A DNA stretch of 64,000 bases, from NCBI GenBank assembly GCA_903882665.1, contig CAIRXW010000036.1:1-64000 (forward strand). Direction: 5' to 3'. Made by a program: the position numbers and the translations under genes. Of the stretch, positions 35,003 to 44,735 are shown one piece after another; position 1 is the stretch's first letter, and each line of letters begins with the position of its first letter. The DNA comes from an uncultured Chlorobiaceae bacterium. Its GTDB lineage: Bacteria; Bacteroidota; Chlorobiia; Chlorobiales; Chlorobiaceae. Below the pieces are notes generated by a model. The model saw only the letters and a list, made by a program, of their open reading frames with translations, had not been told where the DNA came from and did no database searches.

Positions 35003-36642
35003 TCCTCTCCCTCCCCTAAACCGGTCATGGGACTCTCCCTCAAGTCTTCGGTTCGCTTTTTCTCCCCCTTCATGACAAGGGCATTGCCCACCAGTTCATG
35101 AAGACCGTAAACTGAAACGCCAGGGTTCCAGTACTTCATCAGTGTCGGCAGGCTGGCCCGGTCGATGGCACAGATCGTAACGAGGGTGTTTACCTTATGC
35201 GTTTCCTGTACCTGCCGGACGGCGCTTGCACGGGGAAAACCTCCCCGCATACGAATATCCATGAACTCCTCGGCATTCAGACCACTTCCGGAACCACAAC
35301 AGAAAGTCTGCTCTCTGATGGTGTTCTCAGCCATTTCATGAAAGGAGTTGCAGACACTGCGGAGAACGTAGCGCGGCTCCTCAAACATGCCCATTCCTCT
35401 TGCAACATTGCAGGAGTCATGAAAGGTGGTTAATAGATGATCGTTCCGTTTCGGATCAAGCTTCAGTTTTTTATGGTGGATCAAATCTGCGGTGAACTCT
35501 GCAATATGAACCATCTTTGTTGCTGCTGCGTTGCTGAATCTGGTACCGGTAATTGGCGAAACCGGCTCCTCAAGAAAGTCTGCCGGGCCATTCATGGTAT
35601 CCATGTACTGGTGCACCACCCGCCACATGTGACCGCATTCGCCACCAAGAATCCATTTGACACCAAGCCGTTTCGCTTCGTGATACATCTTGGCATTGAG
35701 CTTTTTCATCATCTCGTTGGAGGTGAACATCCCGAAGTTCCCCCCTTCCGATGCGTAGGTGCTGATAGTATAGTCCAGACCGATATGATGAAACAGGAGC
35801 AGGTAACCCATCATCGTGTAGACCCCGGGATCGCCGAAGACGTCGCCGGATGGGGTGATAAAGAGAATTTCTGCTCCCTTGCGGTTAAAGGTCGGATTCA
35901 CTTTTATGCCGGTAAGATCCTCGATATCTTCGACAAGAGACTCTATGTTCTGCACAAAGGTGTGTGGTTCAATGCCAAGGTGGTTGCCGGTACGGTTGCA
36001 ATTGGAAACCGGTGCAAGAATCCAGTTGTTGTTGACGCCGATCAGGTTCAGGAGTTCACGGGCCATCATGGTGATTTCGGCCGTATCAATACCCATCGGG
36101 CAAAAAACAGAGCAACGACGGCACTCGGTACACTGGTTGAAATAAAGATGCCACTCTTTGATCACCTCCGCCGTCAGCTTTCTTGAGCCGGAAAAGCCTT
36201 TGAGGATTTTTTCAGCCAGAGGAAAATCGTTGCGATAGACCGAACGGATAAGCTCAGCCCTCAAAACCGGCATATTTTTCGGGTCTCCCGTACCAAGAAA
36301 AAAATGACATTTGTCGGCACAGGCACCGCAGCGCACACAGGTATCAAGAAAAAGCTTGAAGGAACGGAAGCGCTTCAGACGGCTTTTCAGCCCATCGCGG
36401 ATCGTCTTTTCCCATCCGTCAGGCAGTTGCCAATCGGCATCTGTTGCGGCCCATTTACGGGGATTCGGAAAACCAAGATCTTCGAGTACCTCCGTTTTGC
36501 CGGGAAAGCACCAGTTACCGTCACGGAACTCGACCGGCAGATCCCACCACTCCTTGCCGGAATAGTCCTCTTTCAAAAGAGCCGGTTTTTTCTTTTCGAA
36601 CTCCTGTTTGAGCTCGGATAGTTTTGGGACGTATTTCGACAT
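34999..36642 (-). CDS. dsrK: DsrK, HdrD-like iron-sulfur subunit
   Basis: A 547-residue cytoplasmic subunit related to heterodisulfide reductase HdrD. Two ferredoxin motifs (CVRCGACADKC, CTECRRCSVFCP) are followed by a CCG-type catalytic domain (DSCNVARGMG and TFCCGSGSGLNAEE) expected to bind a special [4Fe-4S] cluster. It is thought to exchange electrons with the DsrC thiol/disulfide pair. It starts 2 bp after dsrM and overlaps dsrJ by 4 bp. Confidence 0.95.
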   Translation of the reverse strand: MSKYVPKLSELKQEFEKKKPALLKEDYSGKEWWDLPVEFRDGNWCFPGKTEVLEDLGFPNPRKWAATDADWQLPDGWEKTIRDGLKSRLKRFRSFKLFLDTCVRCGACADKCHFFLGTGDPKNMPVLRAELIRSVYRNDFPLAEKILKGFSGSRKLTAEVIKEWHLYFNQCTECRRCSVFCPMGIDTAEITMMARELLNLIGVNNNWILAPVSNCNRTGNHLGIEPHTFVQNIESLVEDIEDLTGIKVNPTFNRKGAEILFITPSGDVFGDPGVYTMMGYLLLFHHIGLDYTISTYASEGGNFGMFTSNEMMKKLNAKMYHEAKRLGVKWILGGECGHMWRVVHQYMDTMNGPADFLEEPVSPITGTRFSNAAATKMVHIAEFTADLIHHKKLKLDPKRNDHLLTTFHDSCNVARGMGMFEEPRYVLRSVCNSFHEMAENTIREQTFCCGSGSGLNAEEFMDIRMRGGFPRASAVRQVQETHKVNTLVTICAIDRASLPTLMKYWNPGVSVYGLHELVGNALVMKGEKKRTEDLRESPMTGLGEGEE

Positions 36643-36644
36643 AG

Positions 36645-37640
36645 TTATTCCTTTTCAACCGGAAGACCCGCTTTTTTCATTTTATCCCGGAATGCATCCT
36701 CGTACTCGGTATAGCTCTTGAATTTGATATCAGGATTCCATGGATTGCTATGCCTCTTTTCACGGCTGTTGTTGCAGAGGTTGCGTGTAGGGCTCAAAAA
36801 GATTCCTCCCGCATGCATGAGCTTGCTGAAAGGGAAATAGATGGCAAGCACACAAACCAGAAAAAGATGAACATAAAAAAGTACGCCAATTTCACCGGAA
36901 AGAATAAAACTGTGATCCATGAGCGTCAAAATCTGATCGTGAACTGGCAGCACATTGATTTTGGTGACGTAGCGCATGCTCATGCCTGCAAGAACAATGG
37001 CCAGGATCAAAAAAAGCGGAAAAAAATCTGTCGGCAGTGAAATCAGACGCAACTTCAGATCGCGCAACCTTCGAACAACAAGAAAGGAGATGGCCGCGAG
37101 AACAAGCGCATCGGTCATATAGAATGCGGGAAGGGTAATGTCGAAGAAGCGATCGGCATTATCAAGAAAATCAGCAAAGGGTGGTACCGTAGAAAAAAAG
37201 AACTTGGAGTGCCTGAGAACAATAACCAGCAGCGACCAGTGAAAAACCATACCGCCAAGCCAGAGCCACTTGGTTGATCCATAGACAAGTTTTGGTCCGG
37301 CGTAGAGTTCTGCTTTCGTATTGCGAAAAAGGGAGCGAAAAAAAAGCACTTCACCCAATACCCTGCCAACAACATGCGAGAGGCGTGACGGGGATTCAAG
37401 CTTGTCCTGCCTGATCCAGTCAAGAGATTTTTCCTGCCCGCAGGTTGTGGGAATACGAAAAGGAACAGGCCGTATGAGCCAGTTTACCATCCTTATGGCA
37501 AAACCAGCAATCAGTATCACCAGAGAGGCACAGGGAATAATGATTGCGAAAAGATAACCAAGCCCCCCATACTGTACACCGACATAGGGAATAAGGCAAA
37601 GAATGCCTGTCATGAGAAGTGGCAACCACACTTTTTTCAT
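36645..37640 (-). CDS. dsrM: DsrM, NarI-like b-type cytochrome
   Basis: A 331-residue integral membrane protein with about six hydrophobic segments and conserved His residues (GGMVFHWSLLVIVLRHSKFF, LMDHSFILSGEIGVLFYVHLF) expected to bind b hemes. It is the quinone-oxidoreductase partner of DsrK. The ATG overlaps the upstream dsrT stop by 4 bp. Confidence 0.94.
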   Translation of the reverse strand: MKKVWLPLLMTGILCLIPYVGVQYGGLGYLFAIIIPCASLVILIAGFAIRMVNWLIRPVPFRIPTTCGQEKSLDWIRQDKLESPSRLSHVVGRVLGEVLFFRSLFRNTKAELYAGPKLVYGSTKWLWLGGMVFHWSLLVIVLRHSKFFFSTVPPFADFLDNADRFFDITLPAFYMTDALVLAAISFLVVRRLRDLKLRLISLPTDFFPLFLILAIVLAGMSMRYVTKINVLPVHDQILTLMDHSFILSGEIGVLFYVHLFLVCVLAIYFPFSKLMHAGGIFLSPTRNLCNNSREKRHSNPWNPDIKFKSYTEYEDAFRDKMKKAGLPVEKE

Positions 37641-38107
37641 GCCTCAGCCCTCCGTAACTGCATGAAGAGCATACGTTTGCTCTCATCAAGTTTCAGTTGA
37701 CAAATCTTTTCGCGCTGCATCATGTAACTGTCAAACGCCTGAAGGGTCAGCTCTTCAAGACGGCTCTGCAATGCATCCATGTCGAGCTGTTTCAACGACT
37801 GTTTTTGACTGCCTTTCAAAGAGAGCTCCGGAATGATTTTTTTTAATTCAAAAAATAGCGACATCGCCTGCGACGGCGGCATATCCTGTACGGCAAGAAT
37901 CCTCGAAAGTTGCACCAAACCATCCGTAAGAAGTTCGCTGTTTTTTTCACAATTGTCAAGCACCATTCCGAGAGCTTGATGGAGTGCCTCTGCAACTGGA
38001 GATGCGGCGGCCATTTTTCCGGAGAATAACAGCAGTGACCGACTCATCCAGGCGTCAAGAATATTTTTTTTGTTCTCCTGAACTGCTCTACCCCATTCAA
38101 TTGTCAT
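37637..38107 (-). CDS. dsrT: DsrT, RsbRD N-terminal-domain protein
   Basis: A 156-residue all-helical protein resembling the RsbRD N-terminal domain (WGRAVQENKKNILDAWMSRS ... FFELKKIIPEL). Such proteins precede dsrMKJOP in green sulfur bacteria and also in sulfate reducers. There is no cofactor motif. The role is unknown; coupling with dsrM (4-bp overlap) suggests assembly or regulation of the Dsr membrane complex. Confidence 0.8.
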   Translation of the reverse strand: MTIEWGRAVQENKKNILDAWMSRSLLLFSGKMAAASPVAEALHQALGMVLDNCEKNSELLTDGLVQLSRILAVQDMPPSQAMSLFFELKKIIPELSLKGSQKQSLKQLDMDALQSRLEELTLQAFDSYMMQREKICQLKLDESKRMLFMQLRRAEA

Positions 38108-38187
38108 AAGGCAAGGGAATAACGGTTTTCAAAGTTTGCTCTGCCCGCCGCTCAGAACCTGGTTCATAACCATCAAGTGCCATGCAC

Positions 38188-38556
38188 TCAGAGCCCGGCA
38201 CGCTTTCCGTTAAAGGCTTCATAGAGAGGCATCCAGGTTTTTGCATATTCGGCGAACGGCTTTTCAATAAACTGGCAAAAGTAGAGCGCGTTATCTGCAG
38301 CAGAGAGGTTGCCGTTTTTGAGTGCATCGAGAGCCTTCTGACCGGAATCAGCCGCATCATTTCCGGTGAGCTTCGCCTGCTTCCAATAGTTCGCAGCCTC
38401 CTGCCGAAAAACAAAAGTTTTCGGCAGTGAATCGGCCTGCTTGAGCGATGAGACCTCTACATTACGTGGCCCGAACGTAACCGGCCATCCTGTTTCAGCC
38501 CACTTTCTTGAGGACGCAATTGCCTCCCCAACCTGATTTATGACATCTTCTGACAT
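38188..38556 (-). CDS. Hypothetical protein between dsrL and dsrT
   Basis: 122 residues from ATG 38556, which follows an AAGAGGAG ribosome-binding site by 11 nt; the frame extends to 38616. The sequence is helical (MSEDVINQVGEAIASSRKW ... ALYFCQFIEKPFAEYAKTW), with no motif I recognise and no DsrE-type fold pattern. It occupies the place where dsrEFH normally lies. It might correspond to the poorly described DsrU, but I cannot confirm this. Confidence 0.65.
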   Translation of the reverse strand: MSEDVINQVGEAIASSRKWAETGWPVTFGPRNVEVSSLKQADSLPKTFVFRQEAANYWKQAKLTGNDAADSGQKALDALKNGNLSAADNALYFCQFIEKPFAEYAKTWMPLYEAFNGKRAGL

Positions 38557-38602
38557 GGTTCCGTTATCTCCTCTTGTTTTCATGATTTCTTTTCGCCCAA
38601 GC

Positions 38603-40339
38603 CTAAAGACCTTCACCCATCCCCATCTGGATATACCCGGAAGGACAGACCAATAAACAAAGATGGCATCCGATGCACTTCGAGTAATTGGTATAGACCA
38701 CTTCTCCTTGCGGATTGTCCCTGAACCGGGTAACCGCTTCCTGCGGGCAAAAAGAGAGGCATTGTTTGCAGTCGAAGCAGAGCCCGCAGCTCATGCAACG
38801 CCCTGACTCCGCCTTTGCTTCACTGACCGAGAGTGCTGCAAGCAGCTCATTGTGGTTACCAACCACATTGTCCAGCTCAATGGTCTCCCTTTTTGCCTGT
38901 TCGGAATGGGTAAAATAGAGAACATCCTGCTTTTGGACTTTGGTGATCTCCCGATAACCCTGCTCAGGAAGAGGAGATCCTTTAAGAAAGGCATCGATGG
39001 AGTTTGCGGCCTTTCGTCCATGACCAACTGCCGTGGTTATAAGATCAACTTTTATGGCATCACCGCCTCCGAAGAACTTTTCTTTACCTTGCAGGCGAAA
39101 ATATCGGTCGACCTTGAGCCATGGGCTGCCAGCAGTCACACTTTCAAAACCCTGCAAATCGGCACTCTGCCCAATAGCGGCAACAATCATGTCGGCCTCA
39201 ATGTCAAAAGTCTCTCCGGTATTTTTGTACCTGAAAAAGGGAATTGGCGAATTCCAGCCATCCTCTCCCTTCACTTTTTTTGCCATTTTGGCACAGCGCA
39301 GAGCCTGAACTCCATTATCTCCGCTGATGACTTCAAGCGCCCCGCTCATGTAATGCATGGCAGCTCCTTCCCTTGCAGCATCATCAAATTCAATCTGGAA
39401 GCAGGCCATCTCCTCCCTTGGAACTCCGGCAACAACAGAGGCCTGGGAACCAAGACGCAGCGCAAGACGCGCAACATCCATAGCAACGTTACCATCGCCA
39501 ATAACCAGTACCTTTTTCCCGATAGAAATGGCGTCCCCCTGCACTTCGTAGTTTCTCAGAAAATCAATGGCATTGGTCACTCCAGCCATACCTGCAGAAC
39601 CGGGAACCGGAAGGGCACGGCCCAATTGGGCACCAGGGGCAATAAAAATCGCGTCGTACTCTTCCTCCAGTTCTGAAAGTGAGATATCGGCTCCAACACG
39701 GACGCCCATTTTTGTTTCAACCCCAAGGTTGATAATGCGCTGGATTTCCGTCTCAAGAATGTTGCGGTCGACACGGTAGCCCATGATACCATAGAGCACC
39801 ATTCCACCCAACTTCTCATTGGCATCGTAAATCGTTACGCCGTGACCTTTGCGGCGAAGCTGATAGGCTGCAGAAAGCCCTGCCGGGCCACCTCCGATAA
39901 CGGCAACCCTTTTGCCGCTCTCAGCCCCTGCGCCGGGCAGTTGCAGGCCAGCTTCAATGCCATAATTACCAATTACCTGCTCAACGGCATTAATGGCCAC
40001 ACTTTCGTCATGGAACTGGCGATTGCAGCCATTCTCACAAGGGTGCGGGCATATCCTGCCCATAACAGCAGGAAACGGGTTCGCATCGACAATTATCTCC
40101 CATGCAGCTTTCAGTGCATTGTCTGACTTGTCAACACCGTTCAGCAAACGATGATAACCACGGATATTTTCTCCGGCCGGGCACTCCGCCATGCATGGTG
40201 CAAGCTGGCTCACATAGACCGGACACTTGTGACTATGGTCTCCAAATGCAACAATTTTGTCGGTTCCCTTCATTTCACTGAATGGCGGGAAGAGATAAGA
40301 TGTCGCAAAATCAAGTATAGGATTGGATTCTACCTTCAT
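38603..40339 (-). CDS. dsrL: DsrL, NAD(P)H-linked iron-sulfur flavoprotein
   Basis: A 578-residue protein related to the glutamate synthase small subunit. It has an N-terminal double-cluster Cys region (CPVYVSQLAPCMAECPAG... CPHPCENGCNR), FAD site VIGGGPAGLSAAYQL, NAD(P) site VLVIGDGNVAMDVARLAL, and two C-terminal ferredoxin motifs (CFDCKQCLSFCP, CIGCHLCLLVCP). It is the electron partner of DsrAB in sulfur oxidation and lies 18 bp after dsrB. Confidence 0.94.
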   Translation of the reverse strand: MKVESNPILDFATSYLFPPFSEMKGTDKIVAFGDHSHKCPVYVSQLAPCMAECPAGENIRGYHRLLNGVDKSDNALKAAWEIIVDANPFPAVMGRICPHPCENGCNRQFHDESVAINAVEQVIGNYGIEAGLQLPGAGAESGKRVAVIGGGPAGLSAAYQLRRKGHGVTIYDANEKLGGMVLYGIMGYRVDRNILETEIQRIINLGVETKMGVRVGADISLSELEEEYDAIFIAPGAQLGRALPVPGSAGMAGVTNAIDFLRNYEVQGDAISIGKKVLVIGDGNVAMDVARLALRLGSQASVVAGVPREEMACFQIEFDDAAREGAAMHYMSGALEVISGDNGVQALRCAKMAKKVKGEDGWNSPIPFFRYKNTGETFDIEADMIVAAIGQSADLQGFESVTAGSPWLKVDRYFRLQGKEKFFGGGDAIKVDLITTAVGHGRKAANSIDAFLKGSPLPEQGYREITKVQKQDVLYFTHSEQAKRETIELDNVVGNHNELLAALSVSEAKAESGRCMSCGLCFDCKQCLSFCPQEAVTRFRDNPQGEVVYTNYSKCIGCHLCLLVCPSGYIQMGMGEGL

Positions 40340-40357
40340 GAATGATCTCCTGTAAGT

Positions 40358-41437
40358 CTAAAAACGGACATGAGCAGACTGATTGAACGTGGTTCTTGCA
40401 TGACGGTAACTGTCGATCATGTCATCATCAAAAACAAGTCCTGTTTCTTCAAAAAAGCGTTTCCATCCAATCCGGTTAATCCACTCCCCTACTCGTTCCC
40501 AGGGACGTCCACCCGCTTTGTATGCGGTAAGGATTTTGCCGACTACCTCGGTGACCTCGGGCCATCTTGGCGGATTGTTTGGCAGATTGTGGGCAACGAT
40601 ACTCATTGTTGATGGTTTGGAGCGGGCATTGCTGTTTTTTCCACCGACCCAGATCGCAAATTTCGAGTGCTCGGGATGGTTGATCTCCATCGCCGGGCAG
40701 GCTCCGAAACAGGCGCCGCAGCAGATACATTTTGCCTCATCAACCATGAGCGATTTCTTGCCATTGATCACGGTCGGCCTTATGGCAGCAACAGGGCAAC
40801 GGGCAACCGCTTTCGGTAATTCACAGATTGTTGCGAGATGATCGTGGTTGATTCTTGGAGGGCGAGTGTGTTTGACAACCACAGCGATATCGGCCTGGCC
40901 GCCACAGTTGATTGCACAACAGGAGGTCGAAAGCCTTACCTTGTTGGGCATCTGCATCCCCTTGAATTCATGGTAAAGCGTATCCATCATGGACTTCACA
41001 ACCCCTGACGCATCAGTCGCCGGAATATCACAATGAAGCCAGCCCTGGGTATGTGATACGGAGGAGACACACATCCCGGTTCCACCAACAGGAAAGCCCA
41101 TCTCTTCGAGTTCACGGATCATCGGCTCGACATTCGCCTCGTTGGGCGTCAGAAACTCAATGTTGTTGCGTACCGTAAAGCGAAGATAACCGTCACTGTA
41201 CTTGTCGGCAACATCGCAAAGCCGCCTGAGCATATCAACCGTATCCTGACGGGGCGTTCCTGCCCGAACCGTATAGATGGTATCACCACTGTGTGCCACA
41301 TGCTTCAGAACCCCGGGCTTGGGAAGCTCGTGATATTTCCACTGCCCATAGTTTTTTCTTACAACCGGATGCAAGGCCTCCTCATAGCTGTGAGGCCCCG
41401 ACTCCACGGTTTTCCACTTTTTTTCAGGACTGCTCAT
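40358..41437 (-). CDS. dsrB: Reverse-type dissimilatory sulfite reductase beta subunit
   Basis: A 359-residue siroheme protein. Cys motifs STSCCAINCGG and RCPVAAI, and the ferredoxin insert CICCGACFGACP, match DsrB. It forms the alpha2beta2 enzyme with DsrA, oxidising persulfide sulfur on DsrC to sulfite in the cytoplasm. It lies 58 bp after dsrA. Confidence 0.96.
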   Translation of the reverse strand: MSSPEKKWKTVESGPHSYEEALHPVVRKNYGQWKYHELPKPGVLKHVAHSGDTIYTVRAGTPRQDTVDMLRRLCDVADKYSDGYLRFTVRNNIEFLTPNEANVEPMIRELEEMGFPVGGTGMCVSSVSHTQGWLHCDIPATDASGVVKSMMDTLYHEFKGMQMPNKVRLSTSCCAINCGGQADIAVVVKHTRPPRINHDHLATICELPKAVARCPVAAIRPTVINGKKSLMVDEAKCICCGACFGACPAMEINHPEHSKFAIWVGGKNSNARSKPSTMSIVAHNLPNNPPRWPEVTEVVGKILTAYKAGGRPWERVGEWINRIGWKRFFEETGLVFDDDMIDSYRHARTTFNQSAHVRF

Positions 41438-41495
41438 AGTGTTAATTCCTTATAAATTGTTCCTTCCGGCTTGAGTAGCATTCAATCAACCAGGC

Positions 41496-42749
41496 TCAGT
41501 ACCTTGCCTTGAAATAGGGATTGTCACGAGGCCTTGTCACCATATTGATATTTGCTTCAAGACCGACGCCTTCAAGGAAAAGCTTCAAACCGACGCGCTC
41601 AATCGTCTCGCCGATACGTTCATGATCGAGACCGTTGTCATCCCACCAGTCGATAATTCCCTCGACCAGTTCGATAAACTCATCCATATCTTCGTCACTC
41701 TCCATCTTCATGAAGGGTACAATCAGCGATCCCATATTGACACCAACTTTCAGGGTGTTCTTTCCACCCATCAAGAGGGAAATTCCCCGCTCCTTGCCAG
41801 GAGAGAGTGCCTTGGGCATGACGTTCAGGCAGTGCATGCAACGCACGCAGTCCCTGCTGTCAATGACCATTTCGCCATCCTTGAGCGATATGGCCTTGGT
41901 CGGGCAAAAATTGATCACCTGGTTGACCAGTGCATCCGTTCCGTTCTTTTCAACCCAGGCCGTTACCTCTTCGCGCTCCATCTGGATAGCATCCTTCCAG
42001 GTTCCGATAACAGCCAGGTCTGAGCGCATGATTGCATTGGTACAATCATTCGGACATCCTGAAAACTTCAACTTGATTTTATAGTTCCACTCGGGACGAT
42101 GCAGTGGTCCAACAAAATGTTTGAGCAGCTTGAGATGAACCTTGAGATCATCGTAGCAGGCATTCTCGCAGCGACCCGGCCCGATACAGGAAACCGCCGT
42201 ACGCATACCGGCACCAGCACCTCCAAGATCCCATCCAGCCTGGTTCAGCTCATCAAAACATGCCTGAACCTTATCCTGTTCAATACCCTGCAACATGATG
42301 TCGCCCGTTTGCCCATGCAGGGTAATTATTCCGCTGCCATACTTCTCCCAGGTATCACAAAGCCCCCGCAGCATCTCCGTATTGTAGTGAAGCCCCGGTG
42401 CAGGCTGAATTCGCATGGTGTGAAATTCAGCAGCTTCCGGAATCTTGTCTTTTATCATTGAGTAGCGCGTAATAACGCCTGCTCCATAACCGTCCACCGT
42501 CACAAGACCGCCTTTCCAGTACCCCATTTTGGTATTGTAGGAGTACTCAAGCTGATCCATAACGCCTCGCAGCATGGGCTTTTCTGTTCTTTCAGCAAGC
42601 TCCTTGAACCCGGAAATGAAACTTGGCCATGGGCCCTTTTCCAGTTCATCAAGCATGGGTGTGGGATTGAGAAACTTCCCGTTTCCATCCTGACCACCAT
42701 CTTTTTCACGCATTACTTCATCCGAAGCAGCCTTTTGAGCCTCTTCCAT
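41496..42749 (-). CDS. dsrA: Reverse-type dissimilatory sulfite reductase alpha subunit
   Basis: A siroheme-[4Fe-4S] subunit: C-x5-C in SCIGPGRCENAC, C-x3-C in GCPNDCTNA, then a ferredoxin motif DCVRCMHCLNVMP. I take the second ATG of the ATGATG pair (42749, 417 residues), because AAAGGAGG ends 5 nt before it; the frame continues to 42788. It lies directly downstream of dsrC in the dsrCABL transcript. Confidence 0.96.
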   Translation of the reverse strand: MEEAQKAASDEVMREKDGGQDGNGKFLNPTPMLDELEKGPWPSFISGFKELAERTEKPMLRGVMDQLEYSYNTKMGYWKGGLVTVDGYGAGVITRYSMIKDKIPEAAEFHTMRIQPAPGLHYNTEMLRGLCDTWEKYGSGIITLHGQTGDIMLQGIEQDKVQACFDELNQAGWDLGGAGAGMRTAVSCIGPGRCENACYDDLKVHLKLLKHFVGPLHRPEWNYKIKLKFSGCPNDCTNAIMRSDLAVIGTWKDAIQMEREEVTAWVEKNGTDALVNQVINFCPTKAISLKDGEMVIDSRDCVRCMHCLNVMPKALSPGKERGISLLMGGKNTLKVGVNMGSLIVPFMKMESDEDMDEFIELVEGIIDWWDDNGLDHERIGETIERVGLKLFLEGVGLEANINMVTRPRDNPYFKARY

Positions 42750-42803
42750 CATGACCTCCTTTGATTCACAGTAAATTGGGATCAGCAAACCTCTTTCCGT
42801 TCA

Positions 42804-43139
42804 TTAAACGCAACCCGTAGGTTTCGGCAATCCCGCAATTTTACAGGCCTGCAAACCCGGCCCTTTTGGAAAAAGCCCGTACAGAAATTCGGAGGCCTCT
42901 TTCTTGTCCATCTCCTTCTCATTGGCAATAGCCTTGGTAAGTACCTTCACGGCTGGCGCAATCTGATACTCCTCATAATAGCCTCTGAGAAAATTGATAA
43001 GATCCCAATGCGCCTCAGTCATTTCGATCTCCTCACCCTCTGCCAGCACCTTGGCGATATCCTCTGTCCAATCTTCAAGATTAACGAGATATCCATTCTC
43101 ATCTGTTTCATAACGGACACCATTGACTTCAATCGGCAT
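42804..43139 (-). CDS. dsrC: DsrC sulfur-carrier protein
   Basis: A 111-residue small protein whose C-terminal arm reads CKIAGLPKPTGCV. The two redox cysteines are separated by ten residues, with the penultimate Cys required for the trisulfide cycle, so it is a true DsrC rather than TusE. It is the first gene of the dsr transcript, with ribosome-binding site AAAGGAGC and an AT-rich promoter-like sequence TATTATAATATT at 43176-43165. Confidence 0.96.
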   Translation of the reverse strand: MPIEVNGVRYETDENGYLVNLEDWTEDIAKVLAEGEEIEMTEAHWDLINFLRGYYEEYQIAPAVKVLTKAIANEKEMDKKEASEFLYGLFPKGPGLQACKIAGLPKPTGCV

Positions 43140-43164
43140 AATTTGCTCCTTTACTGGTTAATAC

Positions 43165-43176
43165 AATATTATAATA
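43165..43176 (-). promoter_or_regulatory. Promoter-like AT-rich box upstream of dsrC
   Basis: TATTATAATATT on the minus strand contains a TATAAT -10-like hexamer 26 bp before the dsrC ATG. The same 12-mer lies upstream of soeBC (51604-51593). No convincing -35 is seen. Confidence 0.35.
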
Positions 43177-43314
43177 TGAGTTACATTTTTATTCAAGCAT
43201 CAGGAAACGGGTGAGATGGAAACGATAGCGAAAGAGCGACAAAATTGTACGCACTTACAAACACGAATTTACGCACCAACCTTCGAATTCCGTTTTTTTT
43301 TCTTTAAGAAAACG

Positions 43315-44721
43315 CTATAACCGAGACTGATGATCACCAGCCTTGTATGCACAAGCCAGAGAGACGAACGTATCAGCCCAAACAGGATTGGCAACAACAT
43401 GCAGGTGCGCAAACGATGCAAAAAGATTGCGGTACAGTGCTCCATCACCTTTTCCTGTTATTCCCTCTCCCCGCATGACATCAAACTGAAAGGAGTGATC
43501 GTCCGCTGGCAAAAGTACCCGTGAATAATGAAATTCATGGGCTTTGACACACTCCCCGTTCTTGAACCAGGGCGAATCTTCCCTGCTTTTCAAATCAACA
43601 TATCCGTGCCCGGCAGGAGTTTGGCCAAAGCTGATTTCAAAGGGAAGAACACCTGCCAGTTGATAGTTTTTCCCGCCAAAGGTGGCCTTTCGGCAAAGGT
43701 AGATCAACCCCCCGCATTCAGCATAAACCGGCATATCTCCCTCAATCCTATCGCGCACATCCTTCAGCAGCCCCTTGTTTGAACTCAATACTTCAAAGAA
43801 CGATTCTGGAAAACCACCGCCGAGATAGAGTGCATCAACATCAGGCAATGAACTTTCCTGAAAGGTGTTAATAAAAACAAGCTCTGCGCCGTTATTCCTC
43901 AATGCTTCCAGATTTTCGGGATAATAAAAACAGAACGCCGCATCCATGAATACCCCGATTTTTGCTCTTGTCGCAACTTGCTTCTCGCAACACCCTTGCC
44001 TGCGCGCCTCCATCGGAGGAGCCTCATGAAAGAGGGCAAGAAGAGCTGCCATGTCACAATAACGCTCAACCCTTTCTGCAGCAGCCTGAATAAATTTTTC
44101 AGCCTCGGCTGTTTCGGCCACGGTTGTCAAACCAAGGTACCTTTCAGCAAGAAGCAGCGCCGGATCATGGGGAATCACTCCAAGTACCGCCACCCCGCAA
44201 TAGTGTTCAATCGCATGCTTCTGCTTTTCACCCTGTCGCAAACTTTTTACCTGATTGAGTATGACGCCCCTGATGTCCGCCTTTGGCGGCATCGACTGCA
44301 TACCCATAACCAGTGCCGCTAACCCCCTGTTCATTTTCCTGCTGTCAACCACCAGCACTACCGGAGCTTCAAGCATCAGGGCAAGTGCTGCACTACTGTC
44401 AGAACCATCAAGTGAGATTCCATCATGCAGCCCATGATTGCCTTCTATAAGAACAAGGGTTGTATTGCTGCCAACGCTCTTTGCCTGAAACAATTCAATG
44501 CACGCCTCTTGTCCCATCAGCCAAGGGTCGAGATTGGAGCACCCGGCGCGACTGGCCAACCTGTGCCACTGGGGATCGATATAATCAGGCCCTTTCTTGA
44601 AACTGCTTACGGCAATTCCCTGATTTGCAAAATATCGTAACATGCCAAGAGTGATGGTCGTCTTGCCTGCGCTCTTGTGGGGCGCAGATATCATCATACG
44701 AGGCACGTTTACCATATCCAT
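43315..44721 (-). CDS. dsrN: DsrN, cobyrinate a,c-diamide synthase-like siroheme amidase
   Basis: A 468-residue CobB/CbiA-type enzyme. The N-terminal P-loop ISAPHKSAGKTTITLGML binds ATP, and the C-terminal glutaminase domain contains LYLGGGFPE and the nucleophile Cys in PVYAECGGLIYLC. In dsr clusters it is thought to amidate siroheme for DsrAB. It lies 14 bp after tusA and is separated from dsrC by 175 bp, so it ends the soe-to-dsrN transcript. Confidence 0.93.
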   Translation of the reverse strand: MDMVNVPRMMISAPHKSAGKTTITLGMLRYFANQGIAVSSFKKGPDYIDPQWHRLASRAGCSNLDPWLMGQEACIELFQAKSVGSNTTLVLIEGNHGLHDGISLDGSDSSAALALMLEAPVVLVVDSRKMNRGLAALVMGMQSMPPKADIRGVILNQVKSLRQGEKQKHAIEHYCGVAVLGVIPHDPALLLAERYLGLTTVAETAEAEKFIQAAAERVERYCDMAALLALFHEAPPMEARRQGCCEKQVATRAKIGVFMDAAFCFYYPENLEALRNNGAELVFINTFQESSLPDVDALYLGGGFPESFFEVLSSNKGLLKDVRDRIEGDMPVYAECGGLIYLCRKATFGGKNYQLAGVLPFEISFGQTPAGHGYVDLKSREDSPWFKNGECVKAHEFHYSRVLLPADDHSFQFDVMRGEGITGKGDGALYRNLFASFAHLHVVANPVWADTFVSLACAYKAGDHQSRL

Positions 44722-44735
44722 TTTCTACTCCTCCG

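Noticed and set aside
35437-36186. Long plus-strand ORF (249 codons) inside dsrK
   Set aside because: Antisense to a well-supported dsrK with intact motifs; no ribosome-binding site or family features.
38852-39676. Long plus-strand ORF (274 codons) inside dsrL
   Set aside because: Antisense frame of dsrL; the dsrL cofactor motifs fix the coding strand.
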